Shown here: positions 1 through 7,485 of the stretch, piece after piece
Position numbering within the stretch: the first letter of the stretch is position 1
Layout of the letters: each line of letters begins with the position of its first letter
From: G965197715 sp965247615
GTDB lineage: Bacteria; Chloroflexota; Dehalococcoidia; Lucifugimonadales; UBA1127
Length of the DNA: 64,000 nt
Direction: 5' to 3'
Assembly (NCBI GenBank): GCA_965247615.1
Contig: OZ252022.1
Span: 2,790,001 to 2,854,000, forward strand
The notes under the pieces: generated by a model
The model's input: only the letters and a program-made list of their open reading frames with translations
What the model was told of the DNA's origin: nothing
Database searches by the model: none
Translations under genes and position numbers: made by a program

Positions 1-779
1 GCCGCCAGCACGGCTCCGCGCAAACTGAGCTGCGTGGTCTGGGGCAGCGAGGAGTAGGAGAGGGCCAGCGGCCCTCCCCAGCGCACCACGTCCCAGGCGA
101 CCTCCGCACTTGGCAACACGGTGGGCCAGTCCGACCGCTCCAGCTTGAGAAGTGTGAACCCCGCCTGGCTCAGAGCGCCGCCAAGGGCCTCGTCTTTGGC
201 GAAGGCGAAGGGGCCGGCACCCTGGGGGCCCCTGGTTGGCAGGTGCGGCTGCATGGCGGCCACGACGTTGGACATCCACATCTCCTCGGGGGCGCCCCAC
301 ACGGAGAGGGCCACCTTCGCGCCGGGCTTGGCGACGCGCCAGGCTTCGGCGAGGGCGCGGTCAGGCTCTGAGAAAAACATGAGCCCAAGTCCGCAGAGAA
401 CAGCGTCGAATGACTCGGCGGGGAACTCCAGGCCTTCCGCGCTCATTTCCTTGATATCGAGGTTGGCGAGTTCGGCATCGGCCACGTGCCGCCGGGCGAT
501 GTCCAGGATGGCGGGAGAGAGGTCGATGCCGGTCACACGGCCCTCGGGCCCCACATGCTGAGCGGCGGTGATGGCGGCTGTCCCTGTCCCCGTGGCCAGG
601 TCGAGCACACGCGCCGCGACGGGGGGGTCGAGCAGCTGGACCAGGCGCACGGCGACGGGCCTGGCGGTGGGCAGCATGTAGCGATCGTAGAGGGGGGCGA
701 AGCCATCCCAGATAGCGCGAACGCGCTCTCGCTGCCGCGACGGGTTGGGTAGGCCGGAGGGGGAGCCAGAGCTGGTCAT
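1..779 (-). CDS. Class I SAM-dependent methyltransferase, 3' end cut by window edge
   Basis: The frame runs from an ATG at 779 to the left edge without a stop, so about 259 residues are seen and the C-terminus is missing. After a leader (MTSSGSPSGLPNPSRQRERV) comes a UbiE-like start (WDGFAPLYDRYMLP) and a SAM-binding motif I, VLDLATGTGTAAI, near residue 58. An acidic loop (GIDLSPAILDIARR) and the post-motif stretch FDAVLCGLGLMFFSEPDRAL follow. This order is typical of small-molecule methyltransferases (Methyltransf_11/25). The substrate cannot be told: a quinone or other small metabolite is possible, but ubiE/menG itself lies at 35044. It is on the same strand as the LLM gene upstream, with a gap of about 45 bp. 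Confidence 0.8.
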   Translation of the reverse strand, partial: MTSSGSPSGLPNPSRQRERVRAIWDGFAPLYDRYMLPTARPVAVRLVQLLDPPVAARVLDLATGTGTAAITAAQHVGPEGRVTGIDLSPAILDIARRHVADAELANLDIKEMSAEGLEFPAESFDAVLCGLGLMFFSEPDRALAEAWRVAKPGAKVALSVWGAPEEMWMSNVVAAMQPHLPTRGPQGAGPFAFAKDEALGGALSQAGFTLLKLERSDWPTVLPSAEVAWDVVRWGGPLALSYSSLPQTTQLSLRGAVLA

Positions 780-825
780 GGGGAGCCACCTACTGCTGAG
801 ACATGGATGGACGTCAACATAAGGG

Positions 826-1788
826 TCATGGAGAAGACAGGCCCGGCAGCACGTGTTGGCCCAGACGCCGGACCTGCTCGACGGAGTCGCGGACAGGCCA
901 CAGGCAGATCCGCTGGGCGCCGGCGTCTATCCAGCGCTGGAGGTGCGCGCGGCACTCCGCGTAGTCGCCGGCGACGTAGTGCCCGCTGTCTGCGTCGTAC
1001 GGGGCGCGGGTGGCCTGCTCGATGATGGGGGCGGCCGTGTCGCGGGCGCGGCGGCCGTCCTGGTCCACGTAGACGAACATGGTGTTCACGGCGTTGGGGA
1101 AGGCGCCGGGGTCCTTGCGCTGCTCCGCCAGGGCCGAATTCAGGGTCGCGAGGGCAGCGCTGAACTCGTCCGGGGTCGAGTGCCACGCGGAGGCGACCCA
1201 GCCATCCGCCAGCCGCGCGACGCGCCGCAGCCCTATCGGCGAGCCCCAGCTCGATAGCCAGATGGGAGGGCACGGCCGCTGGATGCTCTTGGGCGCAACC
1301 GTCACGTTTTGGAAGCGGTAGTAGGGCCCCTCATGGCTGGCCACCGGCTCGGTGAGCAGGGTGCGCAGGGCCGCCGCGCCGTCCTCCAGCATCCTGCGGC
1401 GCTCCTGGAAGGGGAGTCCGAGAGCGTCAAAGTCGAGCTGGGTGGAGCCCTCGCCTACGCCGATGATGAGGTTGCCGCCGCTGAGAACGTCCAGCGTGGC
1501 GAAGCTCTGGGCCATGGCGACGGGGTGCCGGAGCGGCAACCCCACGACACCGGTGGCAATGGTCAGACCCGCATCCCTCGCCCTCCCGGCAACGGCGGCC
1601 AGCATGAGGAGGCAGTCCATCCAGGGGTCAGGATAGACGATGTGGTCGGTGACCCAGAGAGCGCTGAACCCGGAGCCGCCCGCGGCGTCCGCGATCTGCT
1701 CCAGGAGGCGAGGTGAGGGCGGAACAGGGTCGCCGCCAGCGAGCATACGCACGGGCAGGTGAACACCGAATGTGACCTTGGAAGCCAT
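826..1788 (-). CDS. LLM-class flavin/F420-dependent oxidoreductase
   Basis: This 320-residue protein has the bacterial luciferase-like TIM-barrel pattern. It starts VTFGVHLPVRM, has the strand FSALWVTDHIVYPDPW near residue 40, then GLTIATGVVGLPLRHP and LSGGNLIIGVGEGS, and ends in a substrate-flexible region. Family members use FMNH2 or reduced F420 to oxidise or reduce small organic molecules, in the cytoplasm. A cofE gene at 25090 shows the cell makes F420, so either cofactor is possible. An AAGGAG lies about 12 bases before the ATG. It follows the HpaI-type aldolase on the same strand by about 55 bp and probably belongs to the same catabolic row. The substrate is unknown. Confidence 0.88.
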   Translation of the reverse strand: MASKVTFGVHLPVRMLAGGDPVPPSPRLLEQIADAAGGSGFSALWVTDHIVYPDPWMDCLLMLAAVAGRARDAGLTIATGVVGLPLRHPVAMAQSFATLDVLSGGNLIIGVGEGSTQLDFDALGLPFQERRRMLEDGAAALRTLLTEPVASHEGPYYRFQNVTVAPKSIQRPCPPIWLSSWGSPIGLRRVARLADGWVASAWHSTPDEFSAALATLNSALAEQRKDPGAFPNAVNTMFVYVDQDGRRARDTAAPIIEQATRAPYDADSGHYVAGDYAECRAHLQRWIDAGAQRICLWPVRDSVEQVRRLGQHVLPGLSSP

Positions 1789-1844
1789 GGACTCGCGCTC
1801 TCCTTGCGGCGACGGCTCGGATGGTCAGGGGGCCAGGGTGTGGT

Positions 1845-2645
1845 TCAGCCCTGGATCGCGGGGGCCACGGCGGCGCGGCACTGCTCCAGGAAGGAGCGCC
1901 CCCCGGAGACCATCAGGTCCCTTGTCTGGGCTGTGACCATGCCGACACCCATACTCCGGTACTGGAGGACCCGCTGGGGGAGGTCCGGCGTCATCCAGGC
2001 GTACATGCTCACCCACAGGCCCGCGTTGACGGCATGGGTGACGACCATCCGGATGACCTCCCACACATGCTCCCAGTCCGGCATGCCCATCGACTGCCAC
2101 AGGTCCTTGGGCCCGACCTGGATGACGTCCACATGAGGCACGGCGAGAATCTCCCGGATGTTCCGGACGCCCAGCTCTTCTTCTATCTGAAGCGTCACGA
2201 GGGTCTCTTGATTCGAGATTCGGGCATACTCCTCTTCACTGATGCCAATGCCGAAGTTTCCGGACCGAGCGGTGGCGAAGAAGGAGCGGCTTCCACGCGG
2301 GTGGAACCGGCACGCCTGGACCACCGCCTCCGCATCCTGCCGCGTGTTGACTCGAGGGACGTGGACGCCCTGAGCGCCGGCGTCCAGAAGGCGCAGGATG
2401 AGGTGCGGGTCGTTGGGGACTCGAACGATGGGGGTGACGTCAAATGCCTCAGCGGCGCGAATGCAATGCTGGACTGCGCCTTCATCAAAGGACTCGTGCT
2501 CCAGGTCCAGGGTGACGTAGTCGAAACCAAGGGCGCCCACGACCTCGATGGTGTCCGGCGAGGGCGAGCCGACGGCAGCGCCTAGGGCCACCTCGCCGCG
2601 CTGGAGCTTGGCCTTGGTCTTGTTGACCATGGGGCGGCGCGCCAT
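1845..2645 (-). CDS. HpcH/HpaI family aldolase
   Basis: This 266-residue class II aldolase of the HpcH/HpaI/citrate-lyase beta type acts on 2-keto-3-deoxy acid-like substrates, splitting them to pyruvate and an aldehyde with a divalent metal. Visible marks are an opening KAKLQRGEVALGAAVGSPSP, the LDLEHESFDEG stretch near residue 47, TPIVRVPNDPHLI, and the glycine-rich GAQGVHVPRVNTRQDAEAVV. A later acidic segment QIEEELGVRNI probably carries the metal-binding glutamate. The C-terminal third (WVSMYAWMTPDLPQRV) is less typical. The ATG sits 7 bases after GGAGGAG, which overlaps the stop of the DAO gene, so the two are translationally linked. The exact substrate is not evident. Confidence 0.88.
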   Translation of the reverse strand: MARRPMVNKTKAKLQRGEVALGAAVGSPSPDTIEVVGALGFDYVTLDLEHESFDEGAVQHCIRAAEAFDVTPIVRVPNDPHLILRLLDAGAQGVHVPRVNTRQDAEAVVQACRFHPRGSRSFFATARSGNFGIGISEEEYARISNQETLVTLQIEEELGVRNIREILAVPHVDVIQVGPKDLWQSMGMPDWEHVWEVIRMVVTHAVNAGLWVSMYAWMTPDLPQRVLQYRSMGVGMVTAQTRDLMVSGGRSFLEQCRAAVAPAIQG

Positions 2646-2648
2646 AGG

Positions 2649-3842
2649 TTACTCCTCCACACGGTGGCTGGCGGCCTGGAAGTCCAGGCTCTCGTTGGCG
2701 ATGAAGCGCGCCGGGAGGAAGGCCTCCAGCCCCGGCATGGCGTCGGATGCTCCGTTCAAAACGTAGTCGGCGACAATGCGCGCGGTCACCGGGGCGAGAT
2801 GTACGCCCTTGGTGCCGTGGCCCGTGGCCAGGAATGCGCCCTGGAGGCCGGGCACGGGACCGATGATGGGCGACTGATCTACGCTGAGGGGCCGTGAGCC
2901 TGCCAGCTGCTGGACGACCTCGGCGCTCTCCAGGTCCGGAAGCACGTCGACGGCGCGTTGGAGCAGCTCGAGCCTGGCGGCGCTGGTGGGTGTGCGGTCG
3001 AACTCGGCGCCGAGGAAGAGGTCGCGCTGGTCGTAGTCGCGCCCGCCGGTGCTGCCCACGCTGAGGAGGTTGTCGAGGCGGCTGATCATGTGGCCGCGCT
3101 TGGGCGAGGTGATGAGGGCCGCGAGGGGCTCACCGCCGTAGCGAAGGAGCAGCCGTTCGCCCTTCATGGGGGCAACCGGCGGTCGAAAGCCGATCCAGTC
3201 GGCGGAGTCGGCGCTCCAGGCCCCCAGGGCCAGAACGACGGCCCCGCAGGCGACGTCGCCACCGGCGTGGCGTACGTGGGTCACGCGCCCGCGGTCCAGC
3301 CGGAGCCCGGTGACGCGGCGGAGCAGCACCTCGCAGCCCTGCTGCTCTGCCCCCTGGGCCAAGGCGAGGTTGAGGCGGTAGCTGTCGAGCTGGGCGGACT
3401 CGGGTTCGTAGGCGGCGCCGCGGACCTGGGGGCTCAGTCGCGGCTCGATGCGGCGCACTTCGCCGCCGTCGATCCAGTGCAGCGGCAGATGCTCTCGCTG
3501 CCAGGCCATGGCCCCCCGGATGAGGGACTCCTCTTCCTGGTCCAGCGCCAGCCTGAGCTGTGGGCGGCGCTGGTAGAGGAGGTCAATGCCGGTCTGCTCC
3601 CGAAGCCTGGGGGCGAGATCGGCGAACATGCGGTACCCCAGGAGACCCAGGTCGAAGGACGGACCGGGACTGAACTCGGCGCCGAGCATATTCAGGGAGC
3701 CCGTGGCGTGGGCAGATGCCCCGCTGCCGATGGCGTCGGATTCCAGCAAGACGACGCCGGCGCCCCTGGCGCTGAGCTCATAGGCGATGGCGCTGCCGAT
3801 AACTCCGGCGCCTACGACCGCTACGTCCGCGGTGCCGCGCAT
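2649..3842 (-). CDS. FAD-dependent oxidoreductase, D-amino acid oxidase (DAO) family
   Basis: This 397-residue flavoprotein has a perfect N-terminal Rossmann fingerprint, VAVVGAGVIGSAIAYELSARG, ending in an acidic LLESD. The DAO-type SGASAHATGS loop follows, with a C-terminal FAD-contact stretch (GSRPLSVDQSPIIGPVPG, then FLATGHGTKGVHLAPVTA). Family members oxidise glycine, sarcosine, D-amino acids or similar amines. It leads a minus-strand row with the HpaI aldolase (3 bp away) and the LLM oxidoreductase, suggesting a small catabolic pathway that deaminates, cleaves and oxidises one compound. A GGAGG precedes the ATG by about 7 bases. The leader carries an 11-bp inverted repeat and a candidate promoter, listed separately. 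Confidence 0.9.
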   Translation of the reverse strand: MRGTADVAVVGAGVIGSAIAYELSARGAGVVLLESDAIGSGASAHATGSLNMLGAEFSPGPSFDLGLLGYRMFADLAPRLREQTGIDLLYQRRPQLRLALDQEEESLIRGAMAWQREHLPLHWIDGGEVRRIEPRLSPQVRGAAYEPESAQLDSYRLNLALAQGAEQQGCEVLLRRVTGLRLDRGRVTHVRHAGGDVACGAVVLALGAWSADSADWIGFRPPVAPMKGERLLLRYGGEPLAALITSPKRGHMISRLDNLLSVGSTGGRDYDQRDLFLGAEFDRTPTSAARLELLQRAVDVLPDLESAEVVQQLAGSRPLSVDQSPIIGPVPGLQGAFLATGHGTKGVHLAPVTARIVADYVLNGASDAMPGLEAFLPARFIANESLDFQAASHRVEE

Positions 3843-3846
3843 GGGG

Positions 3847-3891
3847 CCTCCTGGGTTGAGCAGGCTCCATCATCCCCGGCAACCCAGGAGG
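3847..3891. repeat. 11-bp perfect inverted repeat around the DAO leader
   Basis: CCTCCTGGGTT at 3847-3857 and its exact complement AACCCAGGAGG at 3881-3891 are separated by 23 bp. The inner arm covers the ribosome binding site of the DAO gene. The outer arm abuts the TTGACA-like box of the candidate promoter. It could be an operator bound at two half-sites, or, if transcription starts further upstream, an RNA hairpin hiding the ribosome binding site. Confidence 0.6.
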
Positions 3892-3897
3892 TGTCAA
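3869..3897 (-). promoter_or_regulatory. Candidate sigma-70 promoter for the DAO-aldolase-LLM row
   Basis: On the minus strand a perfect TTGACA (3897-3892) is followed after 17 bp by GATGAT (3874-3869), four of six matches to TATAAT. This places the start of transcription about 20 bases before the ATG at 3842. It overlaps the 11-bp inverted repeat, which would suit repressor control. Confidence 0.45.
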
Positions 3898-4284
3898 TGA
3901 CGGCCCCCGGTCCGTGTCCGTGCGAAACGATTGCGGCAGGGTGTAGCTGATCAGCGGCAATTCGCCCCGCAGGGGTGACTGTCGGCGCCGGCCGGAAAGA
4001 GCGCGCGGTAAGGACCCCAACCTTGACCTTGTCCATACCTATTACTCAATCGACACCAAAAACTGCGTTACTCGTGGGCCGTCCATCTGGAGGCAGCCAG
4101 CTGAGACGGCCGCATCCTCCAATTGGTGCAGAGCACCAGAGCAGCGAGCTAGCGCAGGACGGTTCAACTAGCTGGTTCGAGTCTTCGTGAGTGGGGCGAC
4201 GTGTACGGTAGACAGAACCGAGGCGTCAAGGGCCACTCTCTCAGTAGCCCGTCTGGGGGACCACTACTAAGGAGAAAGGGTCTG
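3898..4284. other. Intergenic stretch at left border of accessory island
   Basis: No convincing gene is seen here. Open frames are short, lack family resemblance and lack ribosome binding sites. Composition shifts from GC-rich to more balanced around 4030, marking the passage into the accessory island that starts with the transposase remnant. Confidence 0.5.
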
Positions 4285-4470
4285 GACAAAACACGATGCT
4301 GGAGGTGAGGGTGCTGACCGAGCGGTACAGGCAGACCTACAACGTGGTCAGGCCGCACAACTCCCGGGGCTACACGCCGCCGGCACCGGAGACCTTGCCG
4401 CCTGCCGATCCTGTTCCAGGGCTCGTCCGGTGTAACATAGCGGGTAGTACAATGGTTGGGGGCAGGTCAA
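4285..4470 (+). mobile_element. IS3-family transposase remnant (3' end plus probable right terminal repeat)
   Basis: The reading frame gives MLEVRVLTERYRQTYN followed by VVRPHNSRGYTPPAPET. This is the hallmark C-terminal end of IS3-family OrfB integrases, normally YN..RPHSSLGY.PPA. About 40 residues survive; the catalytic DDE region and OrfA are absent. Just downstream, TGGTTGGGGGCAGGTCA (4454-4470) reads inward as TGACCTGCCCCCAACCA, a typical IS3-group terminal repeat starting with TG. So this is the right end of a deleted copy. No matching left end was found upstream. The frame stays open past the end of the element into the membrane protein downstream. Confidence 0.75.
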
Positions 4471-4484
4471 ACTCCTTGGAGTCC

Positions 4485-5141
4485 ATGTTGGAAGAGACTA
4501 GTCAATCGCTACAACTGTTACCGATCATGTATTCCATGATAAGTGTGGCTATGACCTTCTTGGTGGCGTATCTAGTGTACGTGTATAAAACACGAACGGC
4601 GGCATCGATAGAATTAATCATAGAAACAAATCTGGCTCCTCCAAAAGTTGATGTCGTAGTTACCAATAGTGGTAGGTCCCCGATAGTGGTTACAGCCCTG
4701 AGAGTCCACTTGCCTCCTGAGCACCTCGGATTATCAGGAAAGCTCACAGACCACTTGAAGGATGTCCCAATTTGGAGGAGGAAATGCCTGTTGGGACTTC
4801 GCAGAAGACTTAAGACCTCAGGTAGCAGGAATGACATAATTACCTACAGCATTGAGAGAGCTTTTCCGCAGGGATTTGCAAGAATCGATGTCATTAGAGG
4901 CGGCGAGACCATTAGAGTAGGCTCTCAGGAGAAGGTATCCAAAACGGTACCCTTAAACGAATGGTGGGGTTCATCCTGGTACGAGTTACCAGTAGTAGGG
5001 GAAGTGTCTAACCCTATATTACTTATTCCATCGTGTAAACTCGCAAAACATAAGCCCTTAGTTTGGGGGCCGCCAAAATTCCTAGGAAAGGCGTCTACAG
5101 GAGTTATACGCTTTTGGCAAATGGGTATGATTTGGGATTAG
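4485..5141 (+). CDS. Single-span membrane-anchored protein of unknown function
   Basis: From the ATG at 4485 the protein has 218 residues: a short N-terminus (MLEETSQSLQLLPIMYSM), one clear membrane span of about 22 residues (ISVAMTFLVAYLVYVY), and a soluble part. The first soluble section (IELIIETNLAPPKVDVVVTN) alternates like a beta-sandwich. I recognise no family. An ATG at 4452 is in frame but lies inside the IS3 terminal repeat, and the open frame continues back into the transposase remnant to 4296; I chose 4485 because it lies outside the element. Codon use is AT-rich compared with the flanking chromosome, which suggests transfer. Expression and real start are uncertain. Confidence 0.5.
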   Translation: MLEETSQSLQLLPIMYSMISVAMTFLVAYLVYVYKTRTAASIELIIETNLAPPKVDVVVTNSGRSPIVVTALRVHLPPEHLGLSGKLTDHLKDVPIWRRKCLLGLRRRLKTSGSRNDIITYSIERAFPQGFARIDVIRGGETIRVGSQEKVSKTVPLNEWWGSSWYELPVVGEVSNPILLIPSCKLAKHKPLVWGPPKFLGKASTGVIRFWQMGMIWD

Positions 5142-5505
5142 CAGAACCCCAAGACAGAGGTGTTCAAGTAAGGGTGTTCGTGGTGAGATTCGCATTGGCG
5201 TTGCAACCAGACCCCTGGCCTCTCCGGCGACCATGCAGCCCGGACGACTTGGTCATGGGACAGTTCGGGGCCCAAGGGGCGCAGGCCGCTTCCGTCCAGC
5301 TTCATGACGTATGCCCGGTCGGAGACGAAGAGAATCTCCGACCCGTCGGGCGACCAAGACACCTGGAGGGTGGGCCCAAAGAAGCCACCGGGATCGCTGC
5401 GCCACGCTTCACGCAGGTCGGCGCCGTCTGATCCGGCGACGTAGATGACCCACTCCTCTCCATCCTCCGCAGCGGTACACCTTCTCGCTGCCCTTGACAG
5501 TCCCT
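5138..5505 (-). pseudogene. Decayed TolB/WD40-like beta-propeller fragment
   Basis: Reading the minus strand from the stop near 5505 down to 5138 gives WVIYVAGSDGADLREAW, then VSWSPDGSEILFVSD and MKLDGSGLRPLG, then AAWSPERPGVWL. These are PD40-type repeats (WSPDG...I.F.SD..) as in TolB and related propellers. Only about two blades remain, there is no plausible start with a signal peptide, and the 3' end reads into unrelated sequence (ESHHEHPYLNTSVLGFC). GC content is like the main chromosome and unlike the neighbouring island genes, so this looks like an old host gene broken when the island formed. Confidence 0.6.
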
Positions 5506-5754
5506 ACCCCTCAGACGTTTTCTATCATCCTACCAATGTACTGAACGACTACAACCTCCGGATCGAACCTTGTATCATGTAGTCTCGCTGCAGCCTGCAC
5601 TGGGCCCAGGGTTAGACATGACTGATAGCTTAGTAGCATCTTACTGGCCTTCCTCTAGTCTGGGACGATCACGGTCCGATTTGAGGCCGGAGCCACCTCG
5701 CCTGAAGCATTGCTCCGCGACGCATGGCTGAGGCACAACGGCACTAGGTGTACA

Positions 5755-6336
5755 ATGGATGACGACTTCCTGACCCATGGACTCCTACACCCAGACTCAA
5801 TTCCTAGTTGGGCCACAACTCAGCTCATATTCCGACATTGTCTATCAGATGCTGAACGTACTTTCGGCCCACACGCAACTGGTTGGGAGTATACCGTCAG
5901 ATTGCGGCAGTCTCCACCATATCCCGAAACAACCAACGACGGCCAAAGCCAAGTTACTGTCAGGCTCACCACGAAGAAGAGTTGGGTTGGCTACTACTAC
6001 GAATCCGCACACGAGGCCGTACATTGCCTAAATCCAACTGTTCCTTCCGGCCCTGCAATGTACATCGAAGAGGCCGTCGCGTCCGAGTTCAGTCTAGAGG
6101 TTGTACGTCGTATTTTCGGTGAGCGCAGAGTTGATACGTGTATTATGCCTCCAGTCTATCAACAAGCGAGAGAACTGGCTTCCGAGATCGACAAGGATAT
6201 GATTAGACTCGGCCAACGATTACGTGAGCATACTGGCGCACTAGGAAGCGTAGCCGTCGAAGCTATTGAGAAGCTCTATCCTGATGCTCCACGATGGGCT
6301 TTACTCGGCTCTCTCAGGAGATTCCCGAGGCTGTAG
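5755..6336 (+). CDS. Small HEXXH-containing putative metalloprotease
   Basis: The protein has 193 residues from the ATG at 5755. A TTG 45 bases upstream is possible, but AGGTG lies 5 to 6 bases before this ATG. The key feature is SAHEAVHCLNPTVPSG, a zinc-protease HEXXH, followed 15 to 16 residues later by IEEAVASEFSLE, whose glutamates could be the third ligand as in gluzincins. No signal peptide or membrane span is visible, so it is probably cytoplasmic. Sequence before the motif (GWEYTVRLRQSPPYPE) is not recognised. It sits alone in the AT-rich island. Protease activity is inferred from the motif only. Confidence 0.6.
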   Translation: MDDDFLTHGLLHPDSIPSWATTQLIFRHCLSDAERTFGPHATGWEYTVRLRQSPPYPETTNDGQSQVTVRLTTKKSWVGYYYESAHEAVHCLNPTVPSGPAMYIEEAVASEFSLEVVRRIFGERRVDTCIMPPVYQQARELASEIDKDMIRLGQRLREHTGALGSVAVEAIEKLYPDAPRWALLGSLRRFPRL

Positions 6337-6483
6337 CACGAGTGCGACCTGGATCCTTTCAGCCAACTCACGCTTATGACATTCCCTTACAGAAGAGGGA
6401 ATAACCTACTTCCATGGCATTATATAATCGGGATCACTAGCAGGCTTCTGAAGAACGTCGAAGGGCGTGAGCGGAGGCGGGGA

Positions 6484-7467
6484 TCAGCCAGCGGAGCGTT
6501 GGAGGACCTTGGTACCGAGGAGCTTGGCGCAAGCGTATACCGTGGAAGTGCGGGGCATGGGCAAGTCGAGCAGCCTGCCGAGCTCAAGCACGGTACCAAT
6601 GAGCCCTTCAACCTCCAGTGGCCTGGCCGCCTCTACGTCCTGGAGCATGGAGGTCTTGTGATCGCCGACCTTTTCGGCCCCGGCCATGCGCTGGTCGATA
6701 CTCACCGGCAGGTGGATGCCGAGGGCCACAGCGACGGCGTAGGCCTCCTCCATCATGGCGCGGACGACGGGGCGAACGTCGGGATCGGTGGCGATTTCGC
6801 CCATGCTCGCCCTGGTGAGGGCGCTCACGGGGTTGAAGGCGATGTTTCCAAGGAGCTTGACCCAGATGTCCTGTCTGATGTTGGATCGGATAGGCGCGCG
6901 GAGGCCTGCGACAGCGATGGCGTCGGACAGCCTGCGGCAGCGGTCGGAGGCTGCGCCGTCGAGCTCGCCGATGGAGAAGCGGCTGCCCTCGGTGTGGTCG
7001 ATGACGCCGGGGGCGGCGATGAAGGCTGCGGGGTAGACCACGCAGCCGATGATGCGCTCGGGGGGGATGTGGCCGGCGATGATTCCGCCGGGGTCGGCGG
7101 TTTCCAGGCGCGTGCCCTCCCAGGGGCCGCCGTGGCGCTGGAAGTACCACCAGGGAATGCCGTTCTGGGCCGGAACGACGGCGGTGTCGGGGCCCATCAT
7201 AGGAGCCAGGTGGGGGGCGATGGCGGTGAGCCCGTGCGCTTTGACGGCGAGGAAGAGAAAGTCGACGCAACCCACGGCGGCCGGGTCGTCGGTAGCGGGG
7301 AGATGCGCCTCGAAGCCGCCCTCGGGGCTCCGGACGCGGACGCCGTGCTCCTGCATCGCGCGGAGGTGAGGCCCACGGGCGATGAGGGTGACGTCCTCAC
7401 CGGCCAGTGCCAGCTTTGCGCCAAGGTATGCGCCAATGGCCCCCGCGCCGTAGATTGCGAACCTCAT
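6484..7467 (-). CDS. panE: 2-dehydropantoate 2-reductase (ketopantoate reductase) family
   Basis: This 327-residue protein starts with the NADPH-binding MRFAIYGAGAIGAYLGAKLA and has the family's central AQNGIPWWYF stretch. It also has the catalytic-lysine helix NIRQDIWVKLLGNIAFN, followed by the SALTRASMGEI block. PanE reduces ketopantoate to pantoate in pantothenate/CoA synthesis, but many paralogs act on other 2-keto acids. Here it lies 18 bp after an acyl-CoA synthetase gene on the same strand, in a cluster with malate synthase, so a role in keto-acid or CoA-linked catabolism is as likely as vitamin synthesis. Family call is firm, substrate is not. Confidence 0.85.
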   Translation of the reverse strand: MRFAIYGAGAIGAYLGAKLALAGEDVTLIARGPHLRAMQEHGVRVRSPEGGFEAHLPATDDPAAVGCVDFLFLAVKAHGLTAIAPHLAPMMGPDTAVVPAQNGIPWWYFQRHGGPWEGTRLETADPGGIIAGHIPPERIIGCVVYPAAFIAAPGVIDHTEGSRFSIGELDGAASDRCRRLSDAIAVAGLRAPIRSNIRQDIWVKLLGNIAFNPVSALTRASMGEIATDPDVRPVVRAMMEEAYAVAVALGIHLPVSIDQRMAGAEKVGDHKTSMLQDVEAARPLEVEGLIGTVLELGRLLDLPMPRTSTVYACAKLLGTKVLQRSAG

Positions 7468-7485
7468 GGGTGCTTCCTGGGGCCC

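Noticed and set aside
3821..4036. Short minus-strand frame starting MDKVKVGVLTARSFRP
   Set aside because: The start looks gene-like, but the frame soon runs out of phase into the DAO promoter and coding start, with no homology and no ribosome site.
4170..4190. GGTTCGAGTC resembling the T-loop of a tRNA
   Set aside because: The flanking bases do not pair as a 5-bp T-stem, and no acceptor stem, anticodon arm or D-arm can be placed around it.
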